From positions 4,192,001-4,256,000 of the forward strand of contig NZ_PPFB01000001.1 of assembly GCF_002899455.1 (NCBI RefSeq): DNA of 64,000 nucleotides, given 5' to 3'. This document shows, in pieces, positions 49,247 through 57,386 of the stretch (the first letter of the stretch is position 1; the number at the start of each line of letters is the position of its first letter). Position numbers and translations under genes: made by a program. This stretch comes from Streptomyces sp. DH-12 (GTDB lineage: Bacteria > Actinomycetota > Actinomycetes > Streptomycetales > Streptomycetaceae). The notes beneath the pieces are model-generated. The model saw nothing but the letters and a program-made list of their open reading frames with translations. It did not search any database and had not been told where the DNA came from.

Positions 49247-50935
49247 ATGGAGACCGAGTCGGAACCCTACGTCCGTCTGGCATCGCTGCGACAACTCCAC
49301 CAGGCCATGGCCGACATGAACACGGCGCGCAGTCTGGCGGACACCTTGCAGACCGTCGCCGACGGCGTCGTGGGAGCCCTCGGGTACGAGCTGGCCTGCG
49401 TCAATCTCGTACGCCCCGACGGCGACCTCGTGGTCGCCGCCCTCGCCGGCAACGCGGCGGCCGAGGCCCTCATCACCGGCCGGGTCGGCTCGCGCGAGTC
49501 CTGGGACCGCCGGCTCACCATGGGCGAGCGCTGGGGCGATCTGGTGTTCATACCGCACACCGAGGGATGGGTCCTCGACGACGACGACGTCCCGCAGTGG
49601 TACACCGACGGGCCCGACCCCCGCTTCGAGGACGAGTGGCACCCCTCCGACCGGCTCTTCGCCCCGATGTACGCGCCCGGACCGCAGGGCGGCGGCACCT
49701 CCGGCGAACTGATCGGCGTGCTCTCCGTCGACCGCCCGCGCAACGGCCGCCGGCCCGGCGCCTGGGGCCGCGAGGCCCTGCAGATGTACGCCTTCCAGGC
49801 CGCCATCGCGATCAGCAACGCCCGGCTGCGCTCCAACATGCAGCGCGCCCTGGTCCGCCTGGAGCGCGAGCAGCAGGCGCTGCGGGCCAGCGAGGAGAGC
49901 TTCCGGCAGGCCTTCGAGTACGCCCCCTCCGGCATGGCCATCGCCGAGATGGGCGGCGACCAGCACGGCCGGATCCTGCGCACCAACGACGCCCTGTGCC
50001 GACTGCTCGGCCGGCCCGCCTCCGCGATGCGCCGCTACTCCTTCTCCGACCTGGTCCACCCCGAGGACATAGGCACCCTGCTGCGCACCTCCGCCGAGGG
50101 CGGCCGGGCGGAGCTGCGGCTGTGCCGCCGCGACGGCACCTACGTGTGGGTCTCCCTGCGCAACTCGGTGGTCGCCGACGCCGCCGACGGGCCGCGCTTC
50201 CTGCTCACCCACGTCGAGGACATCGAGGAGCGCAAGCGCCGCGAGCTCCAGCTCGCCCACCGCGCCTCCCACGACTCGCTCACCGGACTGCCGAACTCCG
50301 CCGAACTGCGCTCCCGGCTCTCCTCCCGGCTGTGCAGCCAGCAGCCGCAGAGCGCGCTGCCGACGGCCGTGGACCCCATGGCGCCCTACGAGTCCTTCGG
50401 CTCCCACGACGCCGCCTACGGCCCGCCCGCCTTCGACCGCGGCCACGACTTCGACTTCCCGCCCGGCAGCGACGCGTACGACGGCTACGACCACCATGTG
50501 CACACCGTCGCGCCCGCCGGGGACGCCGACGACGGCGCCAAAGGGCTCGCGGTGCTCTTCTGCGACCTCGACGGCTTCAAGTCGATCAACGACCGGTTCG
50601 GGCACAACGCGGGCGACGCGGTCCTCATCGAGGTCGCCCGCCGGCTCAGCAACGGCGTGCGGGACGGCGACACCGTGGCCCGGCTCGGGGGTGACGAATT
50701 CGTCATCCTCGCCGACGGCCTCGGCCGGGCCGACGCCCAGGACCTCGCCGTACGGCTGCGCAACGAGATCATCCAGCCCATCCGGGCCGAAGGGCGGGCC
50801 GTGCGGGTCGGGGCCAGCTTCGGCATCGGGTGGGCCCACTGCGGCATGACGGCCGACGAAGTGCTGAAGTCCGCCGACGAGCGGATGTACGTCGAGAAAC
50901 GATCTCGTCCCAAACAGCACCGACGCGCTGGATGA
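49247..50935 (+). CDS. cdgB: Diguanylate cyclase CdgB (GAF-PAS-GGDEF)
   Basis: 562 residues from METESEPYVRLASLRQ, whose ATG follows GGAGGG; the upstream ATG 49202 is less likely. Domains: GAF (residues about 25-200), PAS/PAC (about 220-345: SFRQAFEYAPSGMAIAEM, FLLTHVEDIEERK) and GGDEF (HDSLTGLPN, CDLDGFKSINDRFGHNAGDA, RLGGDEFVIL at 481-485). The product-inhibition I-site RDGD lies five residues before GGDEF. An Asp/Tyr/Pro-rich stretch of about 75 residues interrupts the GGDEF domain between SRLCSQQ and KGLAVLF. CdgB makes c-di-GMP that holds BldD in its repressing form and so controls sporulation. Confidence 0.93.
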   Translation: METESEPYVRLASLRQLHQAMADMNTARSLADTLQTVADGVVGALGYELACVNLVRPDGDLVVAALAGNAAAEALITGRVGSRESWDRRLTMGERWGDLVFIPHTEGWVLDDDDVPQWYTDGPDPRFEDEWHPSDRLFAPMYAPGPQGGGTSGELIGVLSVDRPRNGRRPGAWGREALQMYAFQAAIAISNARLRSNMQRALVRLEREQQALRASEESFRQAFEYAPSGMAIAEMGGDQHGRILRTNDALCRLLGRPASAMRRYSFSDLVHPEDIGTLLRTSAEGGRAELRLCRRDGTYVWVSLRNSVVADAADGPRFLLTHVEDIEERKRRELQLAHRASHDSLTGLPNSAELRSRLSSRLCSQQPQSALPTAVDPMAPYESFGSHDAAYGPPAFDRGHDFDFPPGSDAYDGYDHHVHTVAPAGDADDGAKGLAVLFCDLDGFKSINDRFGHNAGDAVLIEVARRLSNGVRDGDTVARLGGDEFVILADGLGRADAQDLAVRLRNEIIQPIRAEGRAVRVGASFGIGWAHCGMTADEVLKSADERMYVEKRSRPKQHRRAG

Positions 50936-51047
50936 TGCGCAGGTCAGCGAGTTGATGCGGTCCGGGTCACCCTTTCGGGCCAGGGGAACCGGGTAGGCTC
51001 GCCTTCTCCGCACGTACGTACCCGATCCGCAGCTAGGAGCACAGGGG

Positions 51048-51980
51048 ATGACGCCCGGCAACAACGGCGCGAGCACGCCCGAGGACGACGACCCGTTCGG
51101 CTACCTGTACGCCGACGGGCAGGCCAACGGAGCCCAGCCGCCGTCCGGGGGTTACGGCTACCCGAACTCGGTCAACCGGGTGCGGCCGGTCGGTTCCCGC
51201 CAGTACGGCCAGCAGGGACCCGCCCCGCAGGCGCCGCCCCAGCAGGGCGCCTTCGGCCGGCCCAGCGCGCACTACGCCGCGCCCGAGACGCTGCCCGGGG
51301 CCGCGCCCGCCGCGCGTTCGCCCCAGCCGTCGCGCGGTGGGGGCGGCCGCGGCGGCGGCCCGAACACCAAGGGGCTGCTCATCGGCGCGATCGCCGTGGT
51401 CGCCGCGGTCGTGATCGGCATCGGCATCGCCATGATCAGCGGTGACGACGACGACAAGGGCGGCAACGAGGCGGGGCCCACCCCGACCGCCACCCAGGGC
51501 AGCAGCGAGCCGAGCCCGTCGGCGAGCGAAAGCGCCGAGGAGCAGTTCGAGTCGAAGCCGATCGACGCGAAGGCGCTGCACCTGTCACCGGGTGTCACGA
51601 CCGCCTCGGACGTCGAGGGCGCCGAAGCCGACGGCGGCATTTACGTCACGAACCTCAACCAGCCGGGAGCGTCGGTCACTTGGACCGTCGATGGCATTCC
51701 GAAGGACGGTCCGTACACCGTCTTCTTCCGCTACAGCACCGCTGACGAGCCCCAGTCGATGACTCTCACCGTCAACGGCAAGCCGTTCGGCAGCAAGCTG
51801 AACATGGACAACTTCGCCAACGCCAAGGACGGCGACTTCTCCAAGGGCTGGACCAAGACCTACGCCTGGCCGACGCTGAACGAGGGCACCAACACCATCT
51901 CGTTGTCCTGCGGCGACGGCGACAAGTGCAACGTCCTGCTGGACCAGCTGTGGATCAAGGAAGGTCAGGTCAAGGGGTAA
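51048..51980 (+). CDS. Membrane-anchored protein with CBM6/35-like domain
   Basis: 310 residues, ATG behind AGGAGCACAGGGG. The cytoplasmic N terminus is disordered (Gly/Pro/Gln-rich), followed by one transmembrane helix (GLLIGAIAVVAAVVIGIGIA), a Ser/Thr/Pro linker and an outer beta-sandwich domain of 130 residues (ATWTVDGIPKDGPYTVFFRY-like, SMTLTVNGKPFGSKLNMDNF, TNTISLSCGDGDKCNVLLDQ). The last domain resembles carbohydrate-binding modules of family 6/35. Probably binds cell-surface glycans. It follows cdgB after 110 bases, with TAGGCT as a possible -10. Confidence 0.78.
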   Translation: MTPGNNGASTPEDDDPFGYLYADGQANGAQPPSGGYGYPNSVNRVRPVGSRQYGQQGPAPQAPPQQGAFGRPSAHYAAPETLPGAAPAARSPQPSRGGGGRGGGPNTKGLLIGAIAVVAAVVIGIGIAMISGDDDDKGGNEAGPTPTATQGSSEPSPSASESAEEQFESKPIDAKALHLSPGVTTASDVEGAEADGGIYVTNLNQPGASVTWTVDGIPKDGPYTVFFRYSTADEPQSMTLTVNGKPFGSKLNMDNFANAKDGDFSKGWTKTYAWPTLNEGTNTISLSCGDGDKCNVLLDQLWIKEGQVKG

Positions 51981-51987
51981 GCAGCAG

Positions 51988-52034
51988 CGATGCGGCGGCC
52001 GCCGGCGTGCTGCACACCTGCGGCCGCCGCATCG
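51988..52034. terminator. Bidirectional terminator
   Basis: A 15-bp perfect stem (51988-52002, 52020-52034), between the CBM-like and SH3-like genes. Confidence 0.75.
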
Positions 52035-52040
52035 AGGCTG

Positions 52041-52397
52041 TCAGATGCGTCCGACTTCGACGCACATGGCAGCAACCCAGCCGGTCTTGCCGGCCCAGCG
52101 GACCTTCAGCCAGTCGTTGCCGGTGGGACCACCAGACCAGCAGGTGTACTTGCCCCCGTTGTTATTTCGCGTGCACCTCGACGCACCGCAAGGAACCTTG
52201 GTGTCAGGGTCCTTGATAGTTGCGATCTTGGACGCCGAGGTGCTGGCGCTGGCCCGTATGCTGAAGTCATGGCCGTCCTTCTGCCAGACACCAGCCTGCA
52301 CGGTTTCTGCCGAGGCTGGGGAACCGGTGGTGACAGTAAGCGCCAGAGACGCCATGCCTACCGCGGCAAGCTGCCTGATTACCGTCGACTTTCGCAT
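52041..52397 (-). CDS. Small secreted SH3-like protein
   Basis: 118 residues from ATG 52397 with GGGGGAA upstream. The signal peptide (QLAAVGMASLALTVTTG) ends near SPASAET. The mature part looks like a bacterial SH3b domain: SIRASASTSASKIATIKDP, then WLKVRWAGKTGWVAAMCVEV, with four Cys (VPCGASRC, YTCW, AMC) that could make two disulphides. Codon use is less GC-rich than in neighbouring genes, which suggests later arrival. A 9-bp dyad is upstream. Confidence 0.72.
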   Translation of the reverse strand: MRKSTVIRQLAAVGMASLALTVTTGSPASAETVQAGVWQKDGHDFSIRASASTSASKIATIKDPDTKVPCGASRCTRNNNGGKYTCWSGGPTGNDWLKVRWAGKTGWVAAMCVEVGRI

Positions 52398-52415
52398 GTG
52401 TTCCCCCTGCGAGAG

Positions 52416-52451
52416 GTAGATCATTTGGTCGCTGGTGATCTTATGATCTAC
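52416..52451. promoter_or_regulatory. Dyad upstream of the SH3-like gene
   Basis: GTAGATCAT (52416-52424) and ATGATCTAC (52443-52451), exact inverted repeats with an 18-base spacer, 19 bases before the start codon. TAAGAT in the minus-strand spacer may be a -10. Probable operator. Confidence 0.55.
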
Positions 52452-52491
52452 ACAGTTCGGGGCGCAGGGTGCATTTCAGTCATAGCCGATC

Positions 52492-53421
52492 TCAGGCCGC
52501 ACTGACCTCCTTGGTCACCGCGACCTTCGCCAGCAGCTCCTGGTAAGCGCCGCGGTCGAACTCGCCGGCAACCGGGGAAACAACCGTTGCCGTGGACAGG
52601 GCGACCGCGCGGATCAGGCGTTCCGGCCAGGGGCGGTGTTCCACCAGGGCCGACAGCAGGCCCGCGACGGCCGAGTCGCCCGCGCCGGTCGGGTTGCCGC
52701 GCAGGCGGGTCGGCAGGGCCGCGCTCCAGCGGCCCTCCGGGGTGACCGCGAGCAGGCTCTCCGCGCCTAGTGAGGCGACGGCCGCGCGGGCCCCGCGCCG
52801 ACGGGCGTCCTGGGTGGCGCGCAACGGCTCGTGGAACCCGGTCAGTTCGGCCAGTTCGTCGGCGTTCGGTTTGATGATGTCGGGCCGGCCGGCCACGCCG
52901 CGGCGCAGTGCCTCCCCGCCGGTGTCGAGCAGGACCGGGACGCGGGCCGCGCGGGCCGTGCGGACCAGACCCGCGTACGCGCCCACCGGGACGCCCGGCG
53001 GCAGGCTGCCGCACAGGGCCACCGCGGAGGCGGACGCCAGCAGGTCCGCGTAGACCTCCTGGAAGGCGGACCACTCGGCGTGGGTGATGTCCGGGCCGGG
53101 CTCGTCGAGGCGGGTGGTGGCGCCGGAGCGGTCGTCGACCAGCGTCACCGTGCGGCGGGTGGCGCCGGACACCGGCACCAGGGCGTCCGTGAGGCGCGGG
53201 ACCTCGGTGAGGCGGTCGCGCAGGACGCGTCCCGTGGGGCCGCCGGAGAAACCCGTGACGGTCACCTCGTGGCCGAGCGCGGCCAGGACGCGGGCCACGT
53301 TGACGCCCTTGCCGCCCGGGCGTTCCAGCACCTCGGAGACCCGGTGCGAGGCTCCGGTCCGCAGGGACGGGACGCGATAGGTGATGTCGAGAGCGGTGTT
53401 CAGCGTGACCGTGAGGATCAC
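52492..53421 (-). CDS. PfkB-family sugar kinase (1-phosphofructokinase-like)
   Basis: 309 residues from GTG 53421 behind GAGGT. The ribokinase-fold signatures are VLERPGGKGVNVARVLAALG and the C-terminal GNPTGAGDSAVAGLLSAL, with the catalytic Asp in GAGDS. IILTVTLNTALDITYRV-like opening strands are typical of FruK/LacC/TagK enzymes acting on hexose phosphates. Adjacent to nagA, it might act on a sugar phosphate from amino-sugar metabolism, but the substrate is not proven. A terminator lies between it and nagA. Confidence 0.87.
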   Translation of the reverse strand: MILTVTLNTALDITYRVPSLRTGASHRVSEVLERPGGKGVNVARVLAALGHEVTVTGFSGGPTGRVLRDRLTEVPRLTDALVPVSGATRRTVTLVDDRSGATTRLDEPGPDITHAEWSAFQEVYADLLASASAVALCGSLPPGVPVGAYAGLVRTARAARVPVLLDTGGEALRRGVAGRPDIIKPNADELAELTGFHEPLRATQDARRRGARAAVASLGAESLLAVTPEGRWSAALPTRLRGNPTGAGDSAVAGLLSALVEHRPWPERLIRAVALSTATVVSPVAGEFDRGAYQELLAKVAVTKEVSAA

Positions 53422-53500
53422 CGGGCCGACCTCCCCCTCTTGCCTGGCCTTCCGTGGCCCCGAAGTCACGATCATGCCAAAAGGAAGGCGGTCGGCCCAG

Positions 53501-53534
53501 CCCCGGGACCGGCCGTCGTCGGCCGGTCCCGGGG
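53501..53534. terminator. Terminator of the nagKA operon
   Basis: A 14-bp perfect stem CCCCGGGACCGGCC with loop GTCGTC, six bases past the nagA stop on the minus strand. Confidence 0.85.
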
Positions 53535-53539
53535 ACGGA

Positions 53540-54697
53540 TCAGGCCAGTTGGGGAGCGACCGCCCATTCCCCCTTGCGCATGACGGCCACCAGCTCGAAG
53601 GCGTCGTCCAGCACGACCAGGTCGGCGTCCTTGCCGGGCTCCAGCGAGCCGATGCGGTCGTCCAGGCCGAGCAGCCGGGCCGGGTTGGCGGAGATCGCCG
53701 CGACGACGTCCTCGACGGGCAGCCCGTCCACCGTCACCGCCCGCTTGAAGGCGCGGTCCAGGGTGAGCGTGGAGCCGGCGATCGAGTTGCCCTCCACCAG
53801 CCGGGCCACGCCGTCCGCGACCTCGACCTCCAGGGTGCCGAGCATGTAGCGGCCGTCGCCGAAACCGGCCGCGTCCATCGCGTCGGTGATGAAGGCGACC
53901 CGGTCGCGGCCCGCGTGGTGGAAGGCGAACTGCAGCGCGGCCGGGTGCAGGTGCGTGCCGTCGTTGATCAGCTCGACGGTGACCCGCTCGTCCTCCAGCA
54001 GCGCGGTGATCGGACCGGGGGCGCGGTGGCCGAACGGCGGCATGGCGTTGAACAGGTGGGTGGCGACGGTCGCGCCCGCGTCGACGGCGGCGACCGCCTG
54101 CTCGTAGGTGGCGTCGGTGTGGCCGACGGCGGCGATCACGCCGTGCTCGACGAGCAGCCGTACGGAGTCCAGGCCGCCGGGCAGCTCGGTGGCCAGCGTC
54201 ATCATCCGGGCGTGGCCGTGGGCCGCGTCGATCAGCTTGCGGACCTCGGCCGGGTCGGGGTCGCGCAGCAGCGTCTCGTCGTGCGCGCCCTTGCGGCAGG
54301 GGGAGATGAACGGCCCCTCGAAGTGGATGCCGGCGATGTCGCCCTGCTGGGCCAGCTCCGCCAGCATCCCGGCGTGCCGGGCGAGGAAGTCCAGGTCGCC
54401 GGTGACGGCGGAGGCGACCACGGTGGTGGTGCCGTGCCGCAGGTGGGTGCGGACGCCCTCCAGGACGTCCTCGGCGGTGCCGCCGGCGAAGGACATCCCG
54501 CCGCCGCCGTGGTTGTGGAGGTCGACGAAGCCGGGGACCAGCCAGTGGCCGCGCAGGTCGACCGTCTCGGCCGCCCCGGCCGTCGTCGCCGGGGCCGGGC
54601 CGGCGATGCGCGTGCCCTCGACGGTCACGCTGCCGCCGTCCACGGTCCCGGTGGGCAGGACCACCCGGGCACCGGTGAGAACCTTGGTGGGGGCCAT
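53540..54697 (-). CDS. nagA: N-acetylglucosamine-6-phosphate deacetylase
   Basis: 385 residues. Removes acetate from GlcNAc-6-phosphate to give glucosamine-6-phosphate. Amidohydrolase metal and catalytic sites: VPGFVDLHNHGGGGMSFAGG, GIHFEGPFISP (Glu), AAVGHTDATYEQAVAAVD, ATHLFNAMPPFGHRAPG and the catalytic Asp in VAFITDAMDAAG. It is downstream of nagK with overlapping stop/start (TGATG), so the two form an operon controlled by dre-like sites. Confidence 0.95.
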   Translation of the reverse strand: MAPTKVLTGARVVLPTGTVDGGSVTVEGTRIAGPAPATTAGAAETVDLRGHWLVPGFVDLHNHGGGGMSFAGGTAEDVLEGVRTHLRHGTTTVVASAVTGDLDFLARHAGMLAELAQQGDIAGIHFEGPFISPCRKGAHDETLLRDPDPAEVRKLIDAAHGHARMMTLATELPGGLDSVRLLVEHGVIAAVGHTDATYEQAVAAVDAGATVATHLFNAMPPFGHRAPGPITALLEDERVTVELINDGTHLHPAALQFAFHHAGRDRVAFITDAMDAAGFGDGRYMLGTLEVEVADGVARLVEGNSIAGSTLTLDRAFKRAVTVDGLPVEDVVAAISANPARLLGLDDRIGSLEPGKDADLVVLDDAFELVAVMRKGEWAVAPQLA

Positions 54698-55641
54698 CAG
54701 GTGGTTACCTCCGAGGGGTCAGTGGTCTCGATCAGGTCCCGGGCGAGGAGCCCCGCGCCCAGGCATCCCGCGGTGTCCCCGAGGGCCGCGGGGACCAGGG
54801 ACGGCAGCTTCTGGAAGGTGGCCCGCCGCCGGACGGCCTCCCGCAGCGGTGTGAACAAGGTTTCCCCCGCCTCGGCGAGCCCGCCACCGATGATCAGCGT
54901 GCGCGGGTCCAGCAGGGTGAGCGCGGTGACCAGGCCGTCGGCGAGCGCGTCCACCGCGTCCTGCCACACCCGTACGGCCCGCCCGTCGCCCGAGGCGACG
55001 GCCTTCGCGCAGTCCGTCGCGTCCGCGTCCGGGTCGCCGCAGGCCTCGGCCCACGCCCGGCTCACGGCCGACGCGGACGCGAACCGCTCCAGACAGCCGC
55101 GCTGACCACAGGGACACTCCGCGCCGCCGGGCCGTACGACGATGTGGCCGATCTCGCCCGCGAAGCCGTGCGCGCCGGCCTCGACCGTGCCGTCGATGCC
55201 GATGGCGCCCGCGATGCCGGTGCCGAGCGCGACGAAGAGGAAGCGGTCGGCGCCGCGCCCGGCGCCGATGCGGCCCTCGGCGAGACCGCCGGTGCGCACG
55301 TCGTGGCCGAGGGCGACGGGGACGCCGCCGAGCCGCTCGGCGAGCAGGGCGCGCAGCGGGACGTCCCGCCAGCCGAGGTTGGCGGCGTAGGCGGCGACGC
55401 CCCGCGCCTCGTCGACGATGCCGGGGACGGCGACGCCGGCGGCGGAGGCCGGTTCGCCGTGGGCGCGGACGCCGTGGGCGCGGAGCTCCGCCGCGAAGTC
55501 GAGGATGCCCTCGACGACCGCGTCCGGGCCGTGCTCGCGGCCGGTGGGGCGGCGGGCCCGGTGCAGCAGCTCGCCGTCCGCCCCGACCAGGGCGGCCTTC
55601 ATCCCGGTGCCGCCCACGTCGAGGGCGATGACATGTTTCAC
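54697..55641 (-). CDS. nagK: N-acetylglucosamine kinase (ROK family)
   Basis: 314 residues, GTG start. ATP-binding motif VIALDVGGTGMKAALVGADG, catalytic region GHDVRTGGLAEG, FLFVALGTGIAGAIG, substrate His in HGFAGEIGHIVVRPGG and the ROK zinc motif CPCGQRGCLE. It phosphorylates GlcNAc released inside the cell. It couples to nagA by a one-base overlap. The promoter region has two DasR-type sites. Confidence 0.92.
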   Translation of the reverse strand: MKHVIALDVGGTGMKAALVGADGELLHRARRPTGREHGPDAVVEGILDFAAELRAHGVRAHGEPASAAGVAVPGIVDEARGVAAYAANLGWRDVPLRALLAERLGGVPVALGHDVRTGGLAEGRIGAGRGADRFLFVALGTGIAGAIGIDGTVEAGAHGFAGEIGHIVVRPGGAECPCGQRGCLERFASASAVSRAWAEACGDPDADATDCAKAVASGDGRAVRVWQDAVDALADGLVTALTLLDPRTLIIGGGLAEAGETLFTPLREAVRRRATFQKLPSLVPAALGDTAGCLGAGLLARDLIETTDPSEVTT

Positions 55642-55669
55642 GGGAAACAGTGTGGCCCGCGGACCCGCG

Positions 55670-55685
55670 AGAGGTCTAGTCCAGT
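55670..55685. promoter_or_regulatory. DasR-responsive element (dre) 1
   Basis: AGAGGTCTAGTCCAGT matches 14 of 16 positions of the consensus A(C/G)TGGTCTAGACCA(C/G)T as I recall it. It lies 29 bases upstream of the nagK start. Confidence 0.85.
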
Positions 55686-55687
55686 TA

Positions 55688-55703
55688 CGTGGTGTAGACC
55701 TTA
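55688..55703. promoter_or_regulatory. DasR-responsive element (dre) 2
   Basis: CGTGGTGTAGACCTTA matches 11 of 16 consensus positions, with the core TGGTGTAGACC. Centre-to-centre distance to dre 1 is 18 bases. It faces the solute-binding-protein gene. Confidence 0.75.
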
Positions 55704-55759
55704 GTCCGATTATCGGAACCATGACAGACGGCGCTCGGCGCCGGACTGGAGGAGAGCAC

Positions 55760-57028
55760 GTGCGACGGCGGGTCAGGACAAGGACGATCGCGGCGGTGTG
55801 CGCACTGGGACTGACAGCGGTCCTGAGCGGATGCGGAGCCGGGGGCGCTTCCTCCGACGTGACCCTCACCCTGGTCGCCGCCGAGTACGGCAACGGCGCG
55901 GCCGACAGCTCCAAGAAGTACTGGGCCGACCTGGTCGAACGGTACGAGTCCGACCACCCCGGCGTGGACATCGACGTCAGCGTGTACTCCTGGAACGACG
56001 TCGACCGCAAGGTCAAGGAGATGGTCGACGCCGGGAATCCGCCGGACATGGCGCAGATCGGCGCGTACGCCGACTACGCCTCCCAGGGCCTGCTCCACCG
56101 GGTCGGCGACCTGCTCTCCATCCCCGTCCAGGCGGACTTCCTCTCGCAGCTCTCCACCGCGGGCGAGGTCGGCAGCGTGCAGTACGGCATGCCGTTCGCG
56201 GCGTCCACGCGGCTGCTGTTCTACAACAAGGCGCTGTTCGCCGAGGCCGGGCTCACCCCGCCGGAGACCTGGGACGAGCTGGTCGAGTGCGCCGAGGCGC
56301 TCAAGGCGCGCGGGGTGAAGTTCCCCTACGCGCTGCCGCTCGGCCCGGAGGAGGCGCAGGCCGAGACCATGCAGTGGCTGCTGAGCGGCGACGGCGGCTA
56401 CACCGACATCGGCGGCAGTTACCGCATCGACGCGACGGAGAACGTCGCGACCTTCACCTGGCTGCGGGACGAACTGGTCGGCAAGGGGCTCACCGGGCCC
56501 GTCGCGCCCGGCGAGCTCGACCGCGCCGAGGCGTTCGAGGCGTTCGCCGCCGGCGAGGTCGGCATGCTCAACGGGCATCCCTCGCTGATGGAGATGGCGC
56601 GGAAGAAGGGCGTGAAGTACGGCATGGTGCCGATCCCCGGCGTCGACGGCGAGAGCCCGTCCGCGCTCGGCGTGACCGACTGGATGACGGCGTTCGAGAA
56701 GAACGGGCACCGCGACCAGATCGGGGACTTCCTCGACTTCGTCTACAGCGAGAAGAACGTGCTGGACTTCTCGCGCGAGTACGACCTGCTGCCGGTCACC
56801 GGATCCGCGTCGCAGGCGATGGCGGCGTCGGGGCAGGACAAGGAAATCAAGCCGTTCCTGGACCAGTTGCCGCTCTCGGAGCTGTACCCGGTGGGGAAGA
56901 CGTCGTGGGCGGCGGTGAGCGCGGCGGTCAAGCAGAAGATCGGCGAGGCCGTGGAGCCGGACGGGAGCCCCGCGGGCGTGCTGGGCGAGCTCCAGGCGAC
57001 GGCCGTGCGCGCGGACAGCGCGGGGTAG
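55760..57028 (+). CDS. Sugar ABC-transporter solute-binding lipoprotein
   Basis: 422 residues, GTG behind GGAGGAGA. The lipobox LGLTAVLSGCGAGG anchors it outside. Family 1 extracellular binding-protein fold: GNPPDMAQIGAYADYASQGL, YGMPFAASTRLLFYNKALF, AEAGLTPPETWDELVECAEA and KSSWAAVSAAVKQKI-like end. Probably binds an amino-sugar oligosaccharide, by its position opposite nagKA and its dre site. There are no permease genes next to it, so it is an orphan that would need permeases elsewhere and the MsiK ATPase. Confidence 0.9.
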   Translation: MRRRVRTRTIAAVCALGLTAVLSGCGAGGASSDVTLTLVAAEYGNGAADSSKKYWADLVERYESDHPGVDIDVSVYSWNDVDRKVKEMVDAGNPPDMAQIGAYADYASQGLLHRVGDLLSIPVQADFLSQLSTAGEVGSVQYGMPFAASTRLLFYNKALFAEAGLTPPETWDELVECAEALKARGVKFPYALPLGPEEAQAETMQWLLSGDGGYTDIGGSYRIDATENVATFTWLRDELVGKGLTGPVAPGELDRAEAFEAFAAGEVGMLNGHPSLMEMARKKGVKYGMVPIPGVDGESPSALGVTDWMTAFEKNGHRDQIGDFLDFVYSEKNVLDFSREYDLLPVTGSASQAMAASGQDKEIKPFLDQLPLSELYPVGKTSWAAVSAAVKQKIGEAVEPDGSPAGVLGELQATAVRADSAG

Positions 57029-57037
57029 CCTGCCGGC

Positions 57038-57274
57038 ATGGGTGAAGGTGAGGGGCTGGGGCGCCTCGAGCGGGACGTGCTCGCGCTGGAGCGCCGGGGG
57101 GCGGTGTCGCCCGGGGCGAAGGAGCGGGTGATCCGGGAGGAGCTGGGGCTGGCGCCGGTGCGGTACTACCAGCTGCTGAACGCGCTGCTCGATGATCCGC
57201 GGGCGCTGGCCCACGACCCGGTCACCGTCAACCGCCTGCGGCGAGTGCGGGAGGCGCGGCGCGCGGAGCGGTGA
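57038..57274 (+). CDS. DUF3263 family small protein
   Basis: 78 residues. LGRLERDVLALERRGAVSPG, AKERVIREELGLAPVRYYQL and LLDDPRALAHDPVTVNRLRR are the DUF3263 hallmark, resembling a compact helix-turn-helix. Found only in actinobacteria as far as I know. The ATG starts six bases after TAGCCT, which overlaps the stop codon of the binding-protein gene. So it has its own leaderless promoter at the end of that gene. Confidence 0.85.
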   Translation: MGEGEGLGRLERDVLALERRGAVSPGAKERVIREELGLAPVRYYQLLNALLDDPRALAHDPVTVNRLRRVREARRAER

Positions 57275-57326
57275 CCGTCCCGGGGCCACACCCCGGACGC
57301 CTCCCGCCGGCCCTGACCGGGCCTCG

Positions 57327-57374
57327 TCCTCACATGCCGGAGGGGCTGGAAGCAGCCCCTCCGGCATGTGAGGA
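57327..57374. terminator. 22-bp hairpin, dispersed-repeat type
   Basis: Arms 57327-57348 and 57353-57374 are exactly complementary around the tetraloop GAAG. The core GCCGGAGGGGCTG is of a type I recall as repeated at many Streptomyces gene ends. It separates the convergent DUF3263 and otsB genes. Confidence 0.88.
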
Positions 57375-57386
57375 GCGAAACCCGCG

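Noticed and set aside
51990..52505. 171-codon plus-strand frame over the SH3-like gene
   Set aside because: The minus strand has a signal peptide, a ribosome site and a domain pattern; the plus frame has none.
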